The notes under the pieces: generated by a model
What the model saw: the letters and a program-made list of their open reading frames with translations, nothing else
Databases searched by the model: none
Told to the model about the DNA's origin: nothing
Made by a program: the position numbers and the translations under genes
From: Pseudomonadota bacterium
GTDB taxonomy: Bacteria > Pseudomonadota > Alphaproteobacteria > Rhodobacterales > Rhodobacteraceae
DNA length: 43,257 nt
Reading direction: 5' to 3'
NCBI GenBank assembly: GCA_963205235.1
Contig: CAUJIP010000013.1
Location: forward strand, 1 to 43,257
In this document: positions 26,307 to 34,868 of the stretch, one piece after another
How the letters are laid out: the number at the start of each line of letters is the position of its first letter
Position numbering within the stretch: position 1 is the first letter of the stretch

Positions 26307-26803
26307 GCCGTGCCTTTGTCAACGAAGACGCGGGGAATGACCGCCCCGATCTGCCGGAATTGCCCGTTCCGCCGGGTCCGAACATCGTCACGCCCCGGGG
26401 TCTCGCCGCAGTGCAGGCGCGCATCGCACAACGGCAGGCCGATCTGGCCGCGCTGAAAGCCCGAAGCGAGCGGCTGGACAAGCTGCCCGAGGCCGCGGCC
26501 GAGCGTGATCTGCGCTGGCTTGAGGCGCGGCTGAAAGCGGCTGTCGTGATCGACCCCGCAAGCCATGACCTGACCGAAGTGGCTTTCGGTCTTGCCGTGA
26601 CGGTTGCCGACAAGGACGGTCGCGAGACCACCTATGAAATCGTGGGCGAGGACGAGGCGGATGCCCCGCGCCATCGCATCGCGCCGAACTCTCCGCTTGC
26701 CCGCGCACTGTTGGGCGCGCAGGTCGGGGATATGGTCACCTGGAAACGCCCCTCGGGAAGTATCGAGTTGGAAGTCATCAGGATTGCTCATGCGGATACG
26801 TGA
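26303..26803 (+). CDS. GreA/GreB-like transcription factor with altered coiled-coil tip
   Basis: The 166-residue protein has a clear Gre C-terminal FKBP-like domain: YEIVGEDEADAPRHRIAPNS, then PLARALLGAQVGDMVTWKRP, then EVIRI. An N-terminal coiled coil spans about 30-80. In GreA and GreB the coiled-coil tip carries the acidic motif GDLSENAEY, which triggers RNA cleavage in stalled polymerase. Here the same region reads RLDKLPEAAAERDLRW and is about three residues shorter, so cleavage activity may be lost or changed. It may instead compete with other secondary-channel factors (inference). It is coupled to the Nudix gene upstream and overlaps the GNAT gene downstream by 14 bases. Confidence 0.8.
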   Translation: MSRAFVNEDAGNDRPDLPELPVPPGPNIVTPRGLAAVQARIAQRQADLAALKARSERLDKLPEAAAERDLRWLEARLKAAVVIDPASHDLTEVAFGLAVTVADKDGRETTYEIVGEDEADAPRHRIAPNSPLARALLGAQVGDMVTWKRPSGSIELEVIRIAHADT

Positions 26804-27272
26804 GTTGTTCCCGTCGGAAACCGCCCTGGTGACGCAGTTCTACCGCGAGGCTCCGGACTACTGGCTGCTGGCAGAGGGGCGCGCTGACGCCGAGCATAAG
26901 GCGCAGGAATTCTTCACGGACGCGCCGCCGAACTGTGATCCTGCGGCAAGCGACCGGCTTGGTCTGTTCGTCAACCAGCGCCTGTCGGGCGTGGCGGAAC
27001 TGTCCTATGGCTTTCCCGAACCGTCCGACGCCTATCTTGGCCTCATGATGCTTGGCCCTTGGGCGCAAGGGGCGGGGCACGGGCGGGCTTTTCTTGCCCA
27101 TGTCGAAAGCCTTGCCCGCAAAAGGCATGCGCCGCGGCTATATCTGGCGGTGATCGACCGCAACCCGCGTGGCCGCGCCTTCTGGCTGCGGGAAGGCTTT
27201 ACGCCTGCGGGAATTCGCCGCCATGATGTCGAGCATGGCTATTGGGTCGAACGTCTGGTCAAGGCCCTGTAG
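26790..27272 (+). CDS. GNAT family N-acetyltransferase
   Basis: The 160-residue protein has the GNAT fold, with the strand AYLGLMMLGP, an acetyl-CoA loop region QGAGHGRAFLAHVESLA, and the C-terminal NPRGRAFWLREGFTPAG. The substrate is unknown. The ATG at 26790 lies inside the end of the Gre-like gene, with CAGGA at 26779-26783 as ribosome-binding site. This makes it the last gene of the Nudix/Gre-like/GNAT operon. Its 3' end overlaps the opposite-strand DMT gene by 34 bases, which is long for a convergent overlap. Confidence 0.85.
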   Translation: MRIRELFPSETALVTQFYREAPDYWLLAEGRADAEHKAQEFFTDAPPNCDPAASDRLGLFVNQRLSGVAELSYGFPEPSDAYLGLMMLGPWAQGAGHGRAFLAHVESLARKRHAPRLYLAVIDRNPRGRAFWLREGFTPAGIRRHDVEHGYWVERLVKAL

Positions 27273-28090
27273 GGCAGGCTTGCCACCGCCACTCCGCCCA
27301 GCACCAAAGCCGAGGCGAACCAGAACCACAGTCCAGGGACTTCGGCCAGAAGCAGCGATCCGCCCAGGGCCGCGATGACCGGCACCGTCAATTGCGCCAC
27401 CGCCGCGCGGGCGGATCCAAGCCGAGGCAAAAGCCGGTACCAAAGCGCATAGCCAAGGCCCGACGTCACCGCGCCTGACAGAACCGCCAGACCGACCCCC
27501 ACCGCATCAGGCCGCGCAAGGCCTCCGGCAAAGCCAATGGGCAGAACTAGCGGAAGCGACAAAAGGAAATTCCACGCCGTTGCCGCAATCGGGTCTTTTG
27601 CACCCCGCCCGGCCAGCGAATAGACGCCCCAGCCGATCCCGGCCAATGTCATAAGGCCCAGAGGCAGCAGCGACCCGCCATGGGGTGCCGCGATCAGGGT
27701 CAGTCCGATCAGCGCCAACCCCGCCCCGGCCCAGCGCCGCCCCGGCACCGGTTCCCGCTGGATCAGCGCACCGGCGAACATCGTGACCTGCACTGTCCCG
27801 AACAGCACCAGCGCGCCGGTTCCGGCATCAAGCCCGCGGTAGGCCAGCGAAAAGCCCAGAAGATAGGCGGAAAGGCCCAAAACTCCTGCCACTCGCCCCT
27901 GGATGCCGGGCCAGGTCAGCGCCCCGCGTTGCAGCGTCAAGAGTCCCACCAGCGCAAGCGCCCCGGCCACAAGCCGGATGCAGGCGAACTCCACCGCACC
28001 GATATGGCCCGGCCCGACGGCCCAGCGGTTCAGCACCGAATTGGCCGCGAAGGCGACCATGGTCAGGGCGGCAAGAAGAAACAGGCGCAT
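27239..28090 (-). CDS. EamA/DMT-family membrane transporter
   Basis: The 283-residue protein has ten predicted helices in two EamA repeats. It begins RLFLLAALTMVAFAANSVLNRWAV, has LALIGLTLIAAPHGG at the end of the first repeat, and LLLAEVPGLWFWFASALVLGGVAVA near the C-terminus. The substrate is unknown. The last eleven codons run antisense to the end of the GNAT gene. A small orphan membrane-associated protein gene lies 50 bp upstream on the same strand. Confidence 0.87.
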   Translation of the reverse strand: MRLFLLAALTMVAFAANSVLNRWAVGPGHIGAVEFACIRLVAGALALVGLLTLQRGALTWPGIQGRVAGVLGLSAYLLGFSLAYRGLDAGTGALVLFGTVQVTMFAGALIQREPVPGRRWAGAGLALIGLTLIAAPHGGSLLPLGLMTLAGIGWGVYSLAGRGAKDPIAATAWNFLLSLPLVLPIGFAGGLARPDAVGVGLAVLSGAVTSGLGYALWYRLLPRLGSARAAVAQLTVPVIAALGGSLLLAEVPGLWFWFASALVLGGVAVASLPYRALTRRSTQ

Positions 28091-28140
28091 GGGTCATGCA
28101 TCGGGCCAATGTCCTGTTGGCGCAAGACAGAAACGCCGCA

Positions 28141-28368
28141 CTAGCTGCCTGCAAGCGCCCTGAACCCGCGCCTGACATCGCGCAAGTCCAGGATCCACTC
28201 GGCAAGGCCGATGGGGCCGAGCGGGTGCAGACGGCAGACCAAGGCAACCAGCCGGGCCAGAACCAGGTTCAACGTGGCCAGCCAGCCCTTGGGCAGGGCA
28301 TGGTCAAGGATCGTCAAGAGGATGCCTGGAAGGATCAGGCTTTTGGCCAGATAGCTTTTGGGGATCAT
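28141..28368 (-). CDS. Small hypothetical protein
   Basis: I do not recognise this 75-residue protein. It is rich in leucine and isoleucine, with two hydrophobic stretches (residues 7-24 and 31-46) joined by HALPKGW, and a basic C-terminal end. Codon use is strongly biased to G or C in third position, as in neighbouring real genes, which supports it as coding. It starts at ATG 28368, nine bases after the groEL terminator, with no ribosome-binding site, so translation may depend on read-through or be weak. No homologous family name can be assigned. Confidence 0.55.
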   Translation of the reverse strand: MIPKSYLAKSLILPGILLTILDHALPKGWLATLNLVLARLVALVCRLHPLGPIGLAEWILDLRDVRRGFRALAGS

Positions 28369-28376
28369 ATCACATG

Positions 28377-28404
28377 AAAAAGGGCGACCCGAAGGCCGCC
28401 CTTT
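28377..28404 (-). terminator. Rho-independent terminator after groEL
   Basis: On the minus strand a perfect 8-bp stem (AAAGGGCG / CGCCCTTT, at 28397-28404 and 28379-28386) with a 10-nt loop runs into a T-run. It begins 26 bases after the groEL stop. Confidence 0.8.
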
Positions 28405-28429
28405 CCGTTTCCTGACGGGAAAGGATGGA

Positions 28430-30088
<1,659 letters not shown>

Positions 30089-30126
30089 TTATGGATTGCG
30101 AGGGTGGGTTAGATCCCCACCGCTCC

Positions 30127-30414
30127 TCAGCTCATCAGGCCAAGGATGTCGCTTTCCTTCATGATCAGCATTTCCACGCCGTCGATGGTGACTTCGGTGC
30201 CCGACCATTTGCCGAACAGGATACGGTCGCCAGCTTTGACCGACGGTGCGATCAGCTCGCCCGAATCCTTGCGCGCGCCTTCGCCAACGGCGATGACTTC
30301 GCCTTCAGCGGGCTTTTCCTTGGCGGTGTCGGGGATGATCAGGCCGCCCTTGGTCTTTTCGTCCGAGGCGATACGCTTGACCAGCACGCGGTCATGCAGC
30401 GGTTTGAAAGCCAT
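30127..30414 (-). CDS. groES: Co-chaperonin GroES (10 kDa)
   Basis: The 95-residue co-chaperonin caps the GroEL ring. It has the expected start [13 protein letters not shown], the mobile loop region [19 protein letters not shown] and the roof and body motif [21 protein letters not shown] precedes the ATG at 30414; a further in-frame ATG at 30462 would start inside the CIRCE operator and is rejected. It is the first gene of the groESL operon, with promoter and HrcA operator directly upstream. Confidence 0.99.
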   Translation of the reverse strand: MAFKPLHDRVLVKRIASDEKTKGGLIIPDTAKEKPAEGEVIAVGEGARKDSGELIAPSVKAGDRILFGKWSGTEVTIDGVEMLIMKESDILGLMS

Positions 30415-30451
30415 CTGGGGTACTCCCTTGAGTTTCCAGGGTTGATTGCGA

Positions 30452-30478
30452 TTAGCACTCATGTTGCATGAGTGCCAA
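30452..30478 (-). promoter_or_regulatory. CIRCE operator (HrcA binding site)
   Basis: TTAGCACTC (30452-30460), a 9-bp spacer, and GAGTGCCAA (30470-30478) match the CIRCE consensus TTAGCACTC-N9-GAGTGCTAA with one mismatch. It lies 37 bp upstream of groES and just downstream of a promoter, so bound HrcA would block transcription of groESL until heat stress. Confidence 0.95.
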
Positions 30479-30485
30479 CACCGCT

Positions 30486-30514
30486 CAGGTAGGCAATCCC
30501 GCGCCCTTAGTCAA
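30486..30514 (-). promoter_or_regulatory. groESL promoter
   Basis: On the minus strand TTGACT (30509-30514) and TACCTG (30486-30491) are exactly 17 bp apart, a vegetative-type promoter with a strong -35 and a weak -10. Transcription would start near or within the CIRCE element, as in other HrcA-controlled operons. Confidence 0.55.
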
Positions 30515-30595
30515 CACCCTGCCACCCGGCTTTTCGCATTGCCTTTTCCGGTCCGCCTGCCACGATGTCCCCACGCTTTCCGAACCGAGAGACCC

Positions 30596-31609
30596 ATGCC
30601 CCGCCTGTTGCCGCGCCTTCCCCTGCTGTTTTCGGCCTTCGCCCTGACGTTTCAGCTTTTTTCCGCCGCGCATGCCGAATGCCGGGGGGAAAGCATCCTT
30701 GGCGACCTGCCCGCCGAAAAACTGGCCGCGATTCAGACGGCGACCGATGCAATACCCTATGCCACCGGCAATTTCTGGCGTGCCACCCGTGGCGATCAGG
30801 TCATCACCATCGCCGGGACCTATCACCTTGACGACCCGCGTCATGCAGCGAACCTTGCCGCCCTGACGCCGTCCATTCTGGCGGCCAAGACCGTTCTGGT
30901 CGAGGCGGGGCCGGAAGACACGGATGCGCTGCAAGCGCTTATCGCCAAGGACCCGTCGAAGATCATCATCCAGACCGGCCCGACGCTGACCGACCAGCTT
31001 CCGCCAGAGGTCTGGACCGAGCTGTCCACCGCCTTGGTCAATCGCGGCATCCCCGCCTTCATGGCCGCCAAGTTCAAGCCCTGGTATGTCATCGCGGTCC
31101 TGTCAGTCCCGCCCTGCCTGATGGCCGAGTTGAAGGGAGAGCCGAAGGGACTGGACGGCATGGTGATCGACACGGCCACAGCCGCGAATATCCCGGTTCA
31201 GGGCATGGAACCCTTTGACACCATCTTCCGCATCTTCGACCAGTTCAGCGACGCGGAAATCATCTCGATGATCCAGTCGACACTGGCGCTTGAGGCTTTG
31301 GCCGATGATCAGGCCGCTACTTTGGCCGAAGGCTACTTCGCCGGGGATTCGCGCAAGATCTGGGAACTTACCCGTGTGATGAACTATGACCTGCCCGGCT
31401 ATACCCGCGCCGAGGTGGATGCCGAGTTTGCGAAGATGGAACAGATCCTGATCGCCGACCGCAACCGCGCATGGATTCCGGTCCTTACCGGTGCCGCGCA
31501 GAAAGGCCCGGTTTTCGCAGCCTTCGGTGCCCTGCATCTTTCCGGTGAAGCAGGGGTGCTGAACCTGCTGAAGGCCGAAGGTTTTGCGCTGGAAGAGTTG
31601 AAGCTGTGA
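30596..31609 (+). CDS. TraB/GumN family exported protein
   Basis: The 337-residue protein has a signal peptide (cleavage likely after residue 27, SAAHA). Its TraB/GumN domain has the family motifs GTYHLDDP at 74-81 and FGALHLSGEAG near 311-321, whose histidines and acidic residues resemble the metal site of Tiki-like proteases. GumN is named from the xanthan gum cluster of Xanthomonas, but no polysaccharide genes are here. Activity in bacteria is largely unproven. The ATG at 30596 is placed by the signal peptide; earlier in-frame codons lie in the groESL control region. Its stop overlaps the GTG start of the metallo-hydrolase gene (GTGA). Confidence 0.85.
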   Translation: MPRLLPRLPLLFSAFALTFQLFSAAHAECRGESILGDLPAEKLAAIQTATDAIPYATGNFWRATRGDQVITIAGTYHLDDPRHAANLAALTPSILAAKTVLVEAGPEDTDALQALIAKDPSKIIIQTGPTLTDQLPPEVWTELSTALVNRGIPAFMAAKFKPWYVIAVLSVPPCLMAELKGEPKGLDGMVIDTATAANIPVQGMEPFDTIFRIFDQFSDAEIISMIQSTLALEALADDQAATLAEGYFAGDSRKIWELTRVMNYDLPGYTRAEVDAEFAKMEQILIADRNRAWIPVLTGAAQKGPVFAAFGALHLSGEAGVLNLLKAEGFALEELKL

Positions 31610-32346
31610 TCCTTCCCGGCAAGATCACCCGGCTTTACGTGCTTGACCTTGGCCTGTTTGAGGTGCGGGGCGGCGAAAGGCTGATCGGCATTCCCGGATT
31701 CCTTCTGGAAACCGACCAAGGCGCCCGCATCCTGTTCGACACCGGCTTTCCGCCGGAGTACCTGACCAACCCCGACCGCCCCGCGCGGGACGGCCTGCCT
31801 GCCTTTGGCCGCCTTCTCGACTTCCACGCCAACCAGACCGCAACCGGCGCGCTAGCGCGGCTGGGCCTGACGCCTGCCGATATCGACCTTGTCATCCTTA
31901 GCCACGGTCATATCGACCATGTCGGCAGCCTGCCCCTGTTCGCGCACGCCCCCATCCTGATGACCACCGTGGAGCGCGCCGATCCCAAGCCCAGCTATTT
32001 CGGCAAGACCCACCCCATCGACTGGCCCGATACCGCCTATCACCTGATCGACACCGACACCCCGGTCTGCGATGGCCTGACCCTGATCCCCACTCCCGGC
32101 CACACGCCGGGGCATCTGTCGGCGCTTGTCACCCTGCCGGACGGTCGCGCCGTGATCCTTGCCGCCGACGCGATCAACCGCATTTCGGAACCCGACGAAC
32201 ACTTCGCCGACGCAGTCGATCCAGACGCCGCAATGTCCAGCTTCCACCGCCTTGACGCGCTGGCCCGCCAGACCGGGGCCACGATCATCTATGGCCATGA
32301 ACCCAGCCAATGGCCCTCCCTTCCCAAAGCGCCCACCCCATGGTGA
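31606..32346 (+). CDS. Metallo-beta-lactamase-fold hydrolase (N-acyl-homoserine-lactonase-like)
   Basis: The 246-residue protein has the zinc motif SHGHIDHVG at 99-107 (HxHxDH). Further ligands lie in PTPGHTPGH (about 161-169), AADA and YGHE. An N-terminal LFDTGFPPEYL and the overall length resemble AttM/AiiA-type lactonases, which open acyl-homoserine lactones. Other small MBL-fold esterases and lactonases look the same, and no luxI or luxR gene is near, so quorum quenching is only a possibility. The GTG start at 31606 overlaps the preceding stop. The end overlaps the DMT gene by a few bases, so three genes are translationally linked. Confidence 0.82.
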   Translation: MILPGKITRLYVLDLGLFEVRGGERLIGIPGFLLETDQGARILFDTGFPPEYLTNPDRPARDGLPAFGRLLDFHANQTATGALARLGLTPADIDLVILSHGHIDHVGSLPLFAHAPILMTTVERADPKPSYFGKTHPIDWPDTAYHLIDTDTPVCDGLTLIPTPGHTPGHLSALVTLPDGRAVILAADAINRISEPDEHFADAVDPDAAMSSFHRLDALARQTGATIIYGHEPSQWPSLPKAPTPW

Positions 32347-33104
32347 ATACCCACCGTCAGGGCGTCCTGATGCTGCTTGGCGCGACCTTGGCATGGAGCA
32401 GCGCCGGGCTTTTCGCCCGCGCGATCCCGCTTGATACCCCGACCGTTATCCTCTGGCGCGGTCTGGCGGGCGCAGTCGGGTTGCTGACAGTGCATCTGTG
32501 GCTGCGCGGACGCGAAGGCTTGCGCGATTTCACCCGGCTGGGTTGGGCTGGGGTGGCCTATGCCCTTTGTTCGGGCTGCGGGATGCTGATGTTCGTCGGC
32601 AGTCTCAAGGCCACCTCGATCGCCCATGTCGCAATCATCTATGCCACCCTGCCCTTTGTCGCTGCTGGCCTTGGTTGGCTGATCCTGCGCGAAGCCCCCG
32701 GCATGGCCGGGATTCTGGCCGCTGCGCTGGCCTTGGCGGGGGCGAGCGTCATGGTGGGCCTTGGCAACGATGGGGCCTTGCTTGGCGACATCATGGCATT
32801 CGGCATGGTCCTGTCGATGGCCGCGATGATCCTGATCGCACGCGGCTGCCCCAACATGCCCGCCCTAGCCGCAGGAACCCTTTCGGCGATATGGGCACCC
32901 TTGGCCATGATCCCGTTTTCGACCATGGCGGGTCTGGACGGCACGAACCTTCTGCTTCTCGCCGGCTTCGGCCTTGTGAACTCCACCCTCGGCTTTGCGC
33001 TGTTCGTCCTCGGCTCACGCCACACCAGCCCGGTCGAAACCGCGCTGATCGGGGCACTGGAAACCGCGCTGACCCCGGTCTGGGTCTGGATCGTGTTCCA
33101 CTAA
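32340..33104 (+). CDS. EamA/DMT-family transporter, truncated by a nonsense codon
   Basis: The 254-residue reading frame has about nine of the ten helices of a DMT transporter, from GVLMLLGATLAWSSAGLFARA to ALETALTPVWVWIVFH, and then stops at TAA (33102-33104). At this place family members have the conserved glutamate of a (G)E-x-P motif. The frame continues after the stop with a typical last helix (33105-33215), so a single GAA-to-TAA change would explain it. The protein is probably non-functional or altered unless read through. The start is ATG 32340 or GTG 32343, overlapping the lactonase-like gene. Confidence 0.75.
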   Translation: MVNTHRQGVLMLLGATLAWSSAGLFARAIPLDTPTVILWRGLAGAVGLLTVHLWLRGREGLRDFTRLGWAGVAYALCSGCGMLMFVGSLKATSIAHVAIIYATLPFVAAGLGWLILREAPGMAGILAAALALAGASVMVGLGNDGALLGDIMAFGMVLSMAAMILIARGCPNMPALAAGTLSAIWAPLAMIPFSTMAGLDGTNLLLLAGFGLVNSTLGFALFVLGSRHTSPVETALIGALETALTPVWVWIVFH

Positions 33105-33215
33105 ACGCCTACGACCCCCACCCTGATCGGCGGCGCGATGGTGCTGACGGCATCGGTCGGGCATATCCTTTGGTCTGCCCGCCCCCGGCGCGACCCAGCC
33201 CCCGGTCACCTTTGA
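33105..33215 (+). pseudogene. Residual last helix of the truncated EamA gene
   Basis: Directly after the premature TAA the same frame encodes TPTTPTLIGGAMVLTASVGH and then ILWSARPRR up to a TGA at 33213-33215. This matches the final helix and basic tail of EamA proteins; with it the protein would be about 291 residues, the normal length. The restored frame would overlap the end of the relE-like gene by ten bases. Confidence 0.75.
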
Positions 33216-33481
33216 CGGTAAACCTCGCCCCGGTGACCAATGCCAACCACCAGCACGATCAACTTGCCGTCCTGGATGTCCACCAGAATCCGGCAATCCC
33301 CCACGCGATACCGCCAAAACCCTGCGAAATGCGCACCCTCCAAGGGGCCACCGATCTGACGTGGGTCGTCAAGGGTCGCAACCCTTTCACTCAGAAACTG
33401 GCGAATGCGGCGTCGGACCATCGGGTCCAGCCGCTCCATCGGCTTTTTGGACGACTGGGCGTATTCAATCGTCCATGCCAC
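33206..33481 (-). CDS. relE: RelE/ParE family toxin
   Basis: The 91-residue basic protein has the RelE/ParE fold. It opens AWTIEYAQSSKKPMERLD, has the central GFWRYRVGDCRILVDIQDG (strands that hold catalytic arginines in RelE), and ends GIGHRGEVYRQR. RelE-type toxins cleave mRNA in the ribosomal A site. The relatives closest in pattern pair with small ribbon-helix-helix antitoxins, as here: its ATG lies 17 bases inside the upstream antitoxin gene. Whether the toxin is active cannot be told from the sequence. Confidence 0.9.
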   Translation of the reverse strand: MAWTIEYAQSSKKPMERLDPMVRRRIRQFLSERVATLDDPRQIGGPLEGAHFAGFWRYRVGDCRILVDIQDGKLIVLVVGIGHRGEVYRQR

Positions 33482-33683
33482 GCCAGAACTCCTCGGCTGA
33501 AATCACCTTCTCCCCCCCGCTCGCGATGCGTTCCATCACTGCTTCGGCAAGATACAGGTCTTCCATATCCTCAAGCTTCTGGACCAAGGCCTCGCGCACA
33601 TAATAGGTCTTGCTGCGCCCGGTTGCCTTGGCCAAAGCCTCCAGCCGCTTTTCAATATCTTCCGGCAATCTGACCGACAGCAT
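33465..33683 (-). CDS. relB: Ribbon-helix-helix antitoxin (RelB/DUF6290-like)
   Basis: The 72-residue protein begins with a ribbon-helix-helix DNA-binding domain: strand MLSVRLPEDIEKRLEALAKA, then TGRSKTYYVREAL. It ends with an acidic tail that would wrap the toxin. It is the first gene of the pair and probably represses its own operon through the 9-mer repeats just upstream. AAAGGAG stands 8 bases before the ATG at 33683. The gene pair is read leftward, convergent with the truncated DMT gene. Confidence 0.9.
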   Translation of the reverse strand: MLSVRLPEDIEKRLEALAKATGRSKTYYVREALVQKLEDMEDLYLAEAVMERIASGGEKVISAEEFWRGMDD

Positions 33684-33696
33684 GGCGCGGCTCCTT

Positions 33697-33723
33697 TGTC
33701 ATACAAGTCATACATGTAATACA
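33697..33723 (-). promoter_or_regulatory. Operator of the toxin-antitoxin operon: three 9-bp repeats
   Basis: Three adjoining 9-mers read, on the plus strand, TGTCATACA, AGTCATACA and TGTAATACA (33697-33705, 33706-33714, 33715-33723). The last junction includes the palindrome TACATGTA (33711-33718). They lie 14 bp before the antitoxin start, an expected position for ribbon-helix-helix binding and autorepression. The repeats are seen; the binding is inferred. Confidence 0.65.
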
Positions 33724-33821
33724 AAACACCCGCGACATCAACGCCACGCTTCCTGCCCGTGACATTCCCGGCGACGCGGCCTATACCGCGCGGCAAATCC
33801 CATCCTGAAGGTTCTTCGCAC

Positions 33822-34739
33822 ATGACCACGCTTGTTTTCGGCCACAAATCCCCCGACACCGATTCCACCGGCTCGCCCATCATCTGGGCCTGGTATCTGA
33901 ACGAAACCGGCACCCCGGCCAAAGCCGTGCTTCTGGGCGAACCCAACACCGAAGCCGCCTTCGTGCTGAAGCATTGGGGTCTGGAAAAGCCCGAGATCAT
34001 CGCCGACGTCACCGCCGACGACAAGGTCGTCGTGGTGGACACCAACAACCCGGCCGAACTGCCCCCCTCGATCAACGAGGCCAAACTGCAGGCGATCATC
34101 GACCACCACATGCTGGTTGGCGGCCTGAAAACCAAGACGCCGATCGACATCACCATCCGCCCGCTGGCCTGCACCGCCACCATCATGCACGACCTGATGG
34201 GTGACACGCTGGCCAAGGCCCCCAAGGGCATCAAGGGCGCGATGCTGTCGTGCATCCTGTCCGACACGCTGGAATTCCGCAGCCCCACCACCACCGCGCA
34301 TGACAAGGCCGTCGCCGAGAAACTGGCCAAGGACCTTGGCATCTCGCTGAACGACCTTGCCACCAAGATGTTCGAAGCCAAGTCCGACGTTTCGGCCTTC
34401 TCGGACGCCGAACTCCTGCGCATGGACAGCAAGGAATACAACGTCGCAGGCAAGGAACTGCGCGTCTCGGTCCTTGAAACCACCGCCCCAAAGATCGTGC
34501 TGGACCGCAAGGCCAGCCTGATGGCCTCGATGGAAGGTGTCGCCAAGGAAGACGGCGCCGATCAGGTTCTGCTGTTCGTCGTCGACATCCTGAAGGAAGA
34601 AGCGACCCTTCTGGTCCCGAACGATCTGGTCAAGCAACTGGCCGAAGCCTCGTTCGGCTGCAAAGTTTCGGGCGACACGGTCGTTCTTCCCGGCGTCATG
34701 AGCCGGAAAAAACAGATCATCCCGGCGCTCAAGCTCTGA
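33822..34739 (+). CDS. ppaC: Manganese-dependent inorganic pyrophosphatase (family II)
   Basis: The 305-residue cytosolic enzyme splits pyrophosphate from biosynthetic reactions. It is a DHH-superfamily family II pyrophosphatase. Metal ligands are seen in FGHKSPDTDS (His8, Asp12, Asp14), VVDTNNP (Asp73) and IIDHH (Asp94, His95, His96). The C-terminal substrate motif MSRKKQIIPAL is also present. No regulatory CBS domains are inserted. The ATG at 33822 begins directly before the first motif, with GAAGG a little upstream. Family II enzymes are common in Firmicutes and occur in some Proteobacteria, so it may replace family I Ppa here. Confidence 0.95.
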   Translation: MTTLVFGHKSPDTDSTGSPIIWAWYLNETGTPAKAVLLGEPNTEAAFVLKHWGLEKPEIIADVTADDKVVVVDTNNPAELPPSINEAKLQAIIDHHMLVGGLKTKTPIDITIRPLACTATIMHDLMGDTLAKAPKGIKGAMLSCILSDTLEFRSPTTTAHDKAVAEKLAKDLGISLNDLATKMFEAKSDVSAFSDAELLRMDSKEYNVAGKELRVSVLETTAPKIVLDRKASLMASMEGVAKEDGADQVLLFVVDILKEEATLLVPNDLVKQLAEASFGCKVSGDTVVLPGVMSRKKQIIPALKL

Positions 34740-34759
34740 TCCGGGATTTACCTGCGCAA

Positions 34760-34821
34760 CCTTCCGTCTTCCAAAATGGAAGACGGAAGGAAGACGCAAG
34801 GAAGACGTTTGGAAGACGCTT
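34760..34821. repeat. Perfect 13-bp hairpin merged with a four-fold 11-bp tandem repeat
   Basis: CCTTCCGTCTTCC (34760-34772) and GGAAGACGGAAGG (34778-34790) are a perfect inverted repeat with loop AAAAT. From 34778 the octamer GGAAGACG occurs four times at exact 11-bp steps (34778, 34789, 34800, 34811), separated by GAA, CAA and TTT. It lies between ppaC and the HAD gene. There is no T-run, so a plain terminator is unlikely for the plus strand. Confidence 0.85.
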
Positions 34822-34868
34822 CACCTTTCGTTAACCCGGCCATTCCGGCCAGCATCCGAAGGCCCCGA

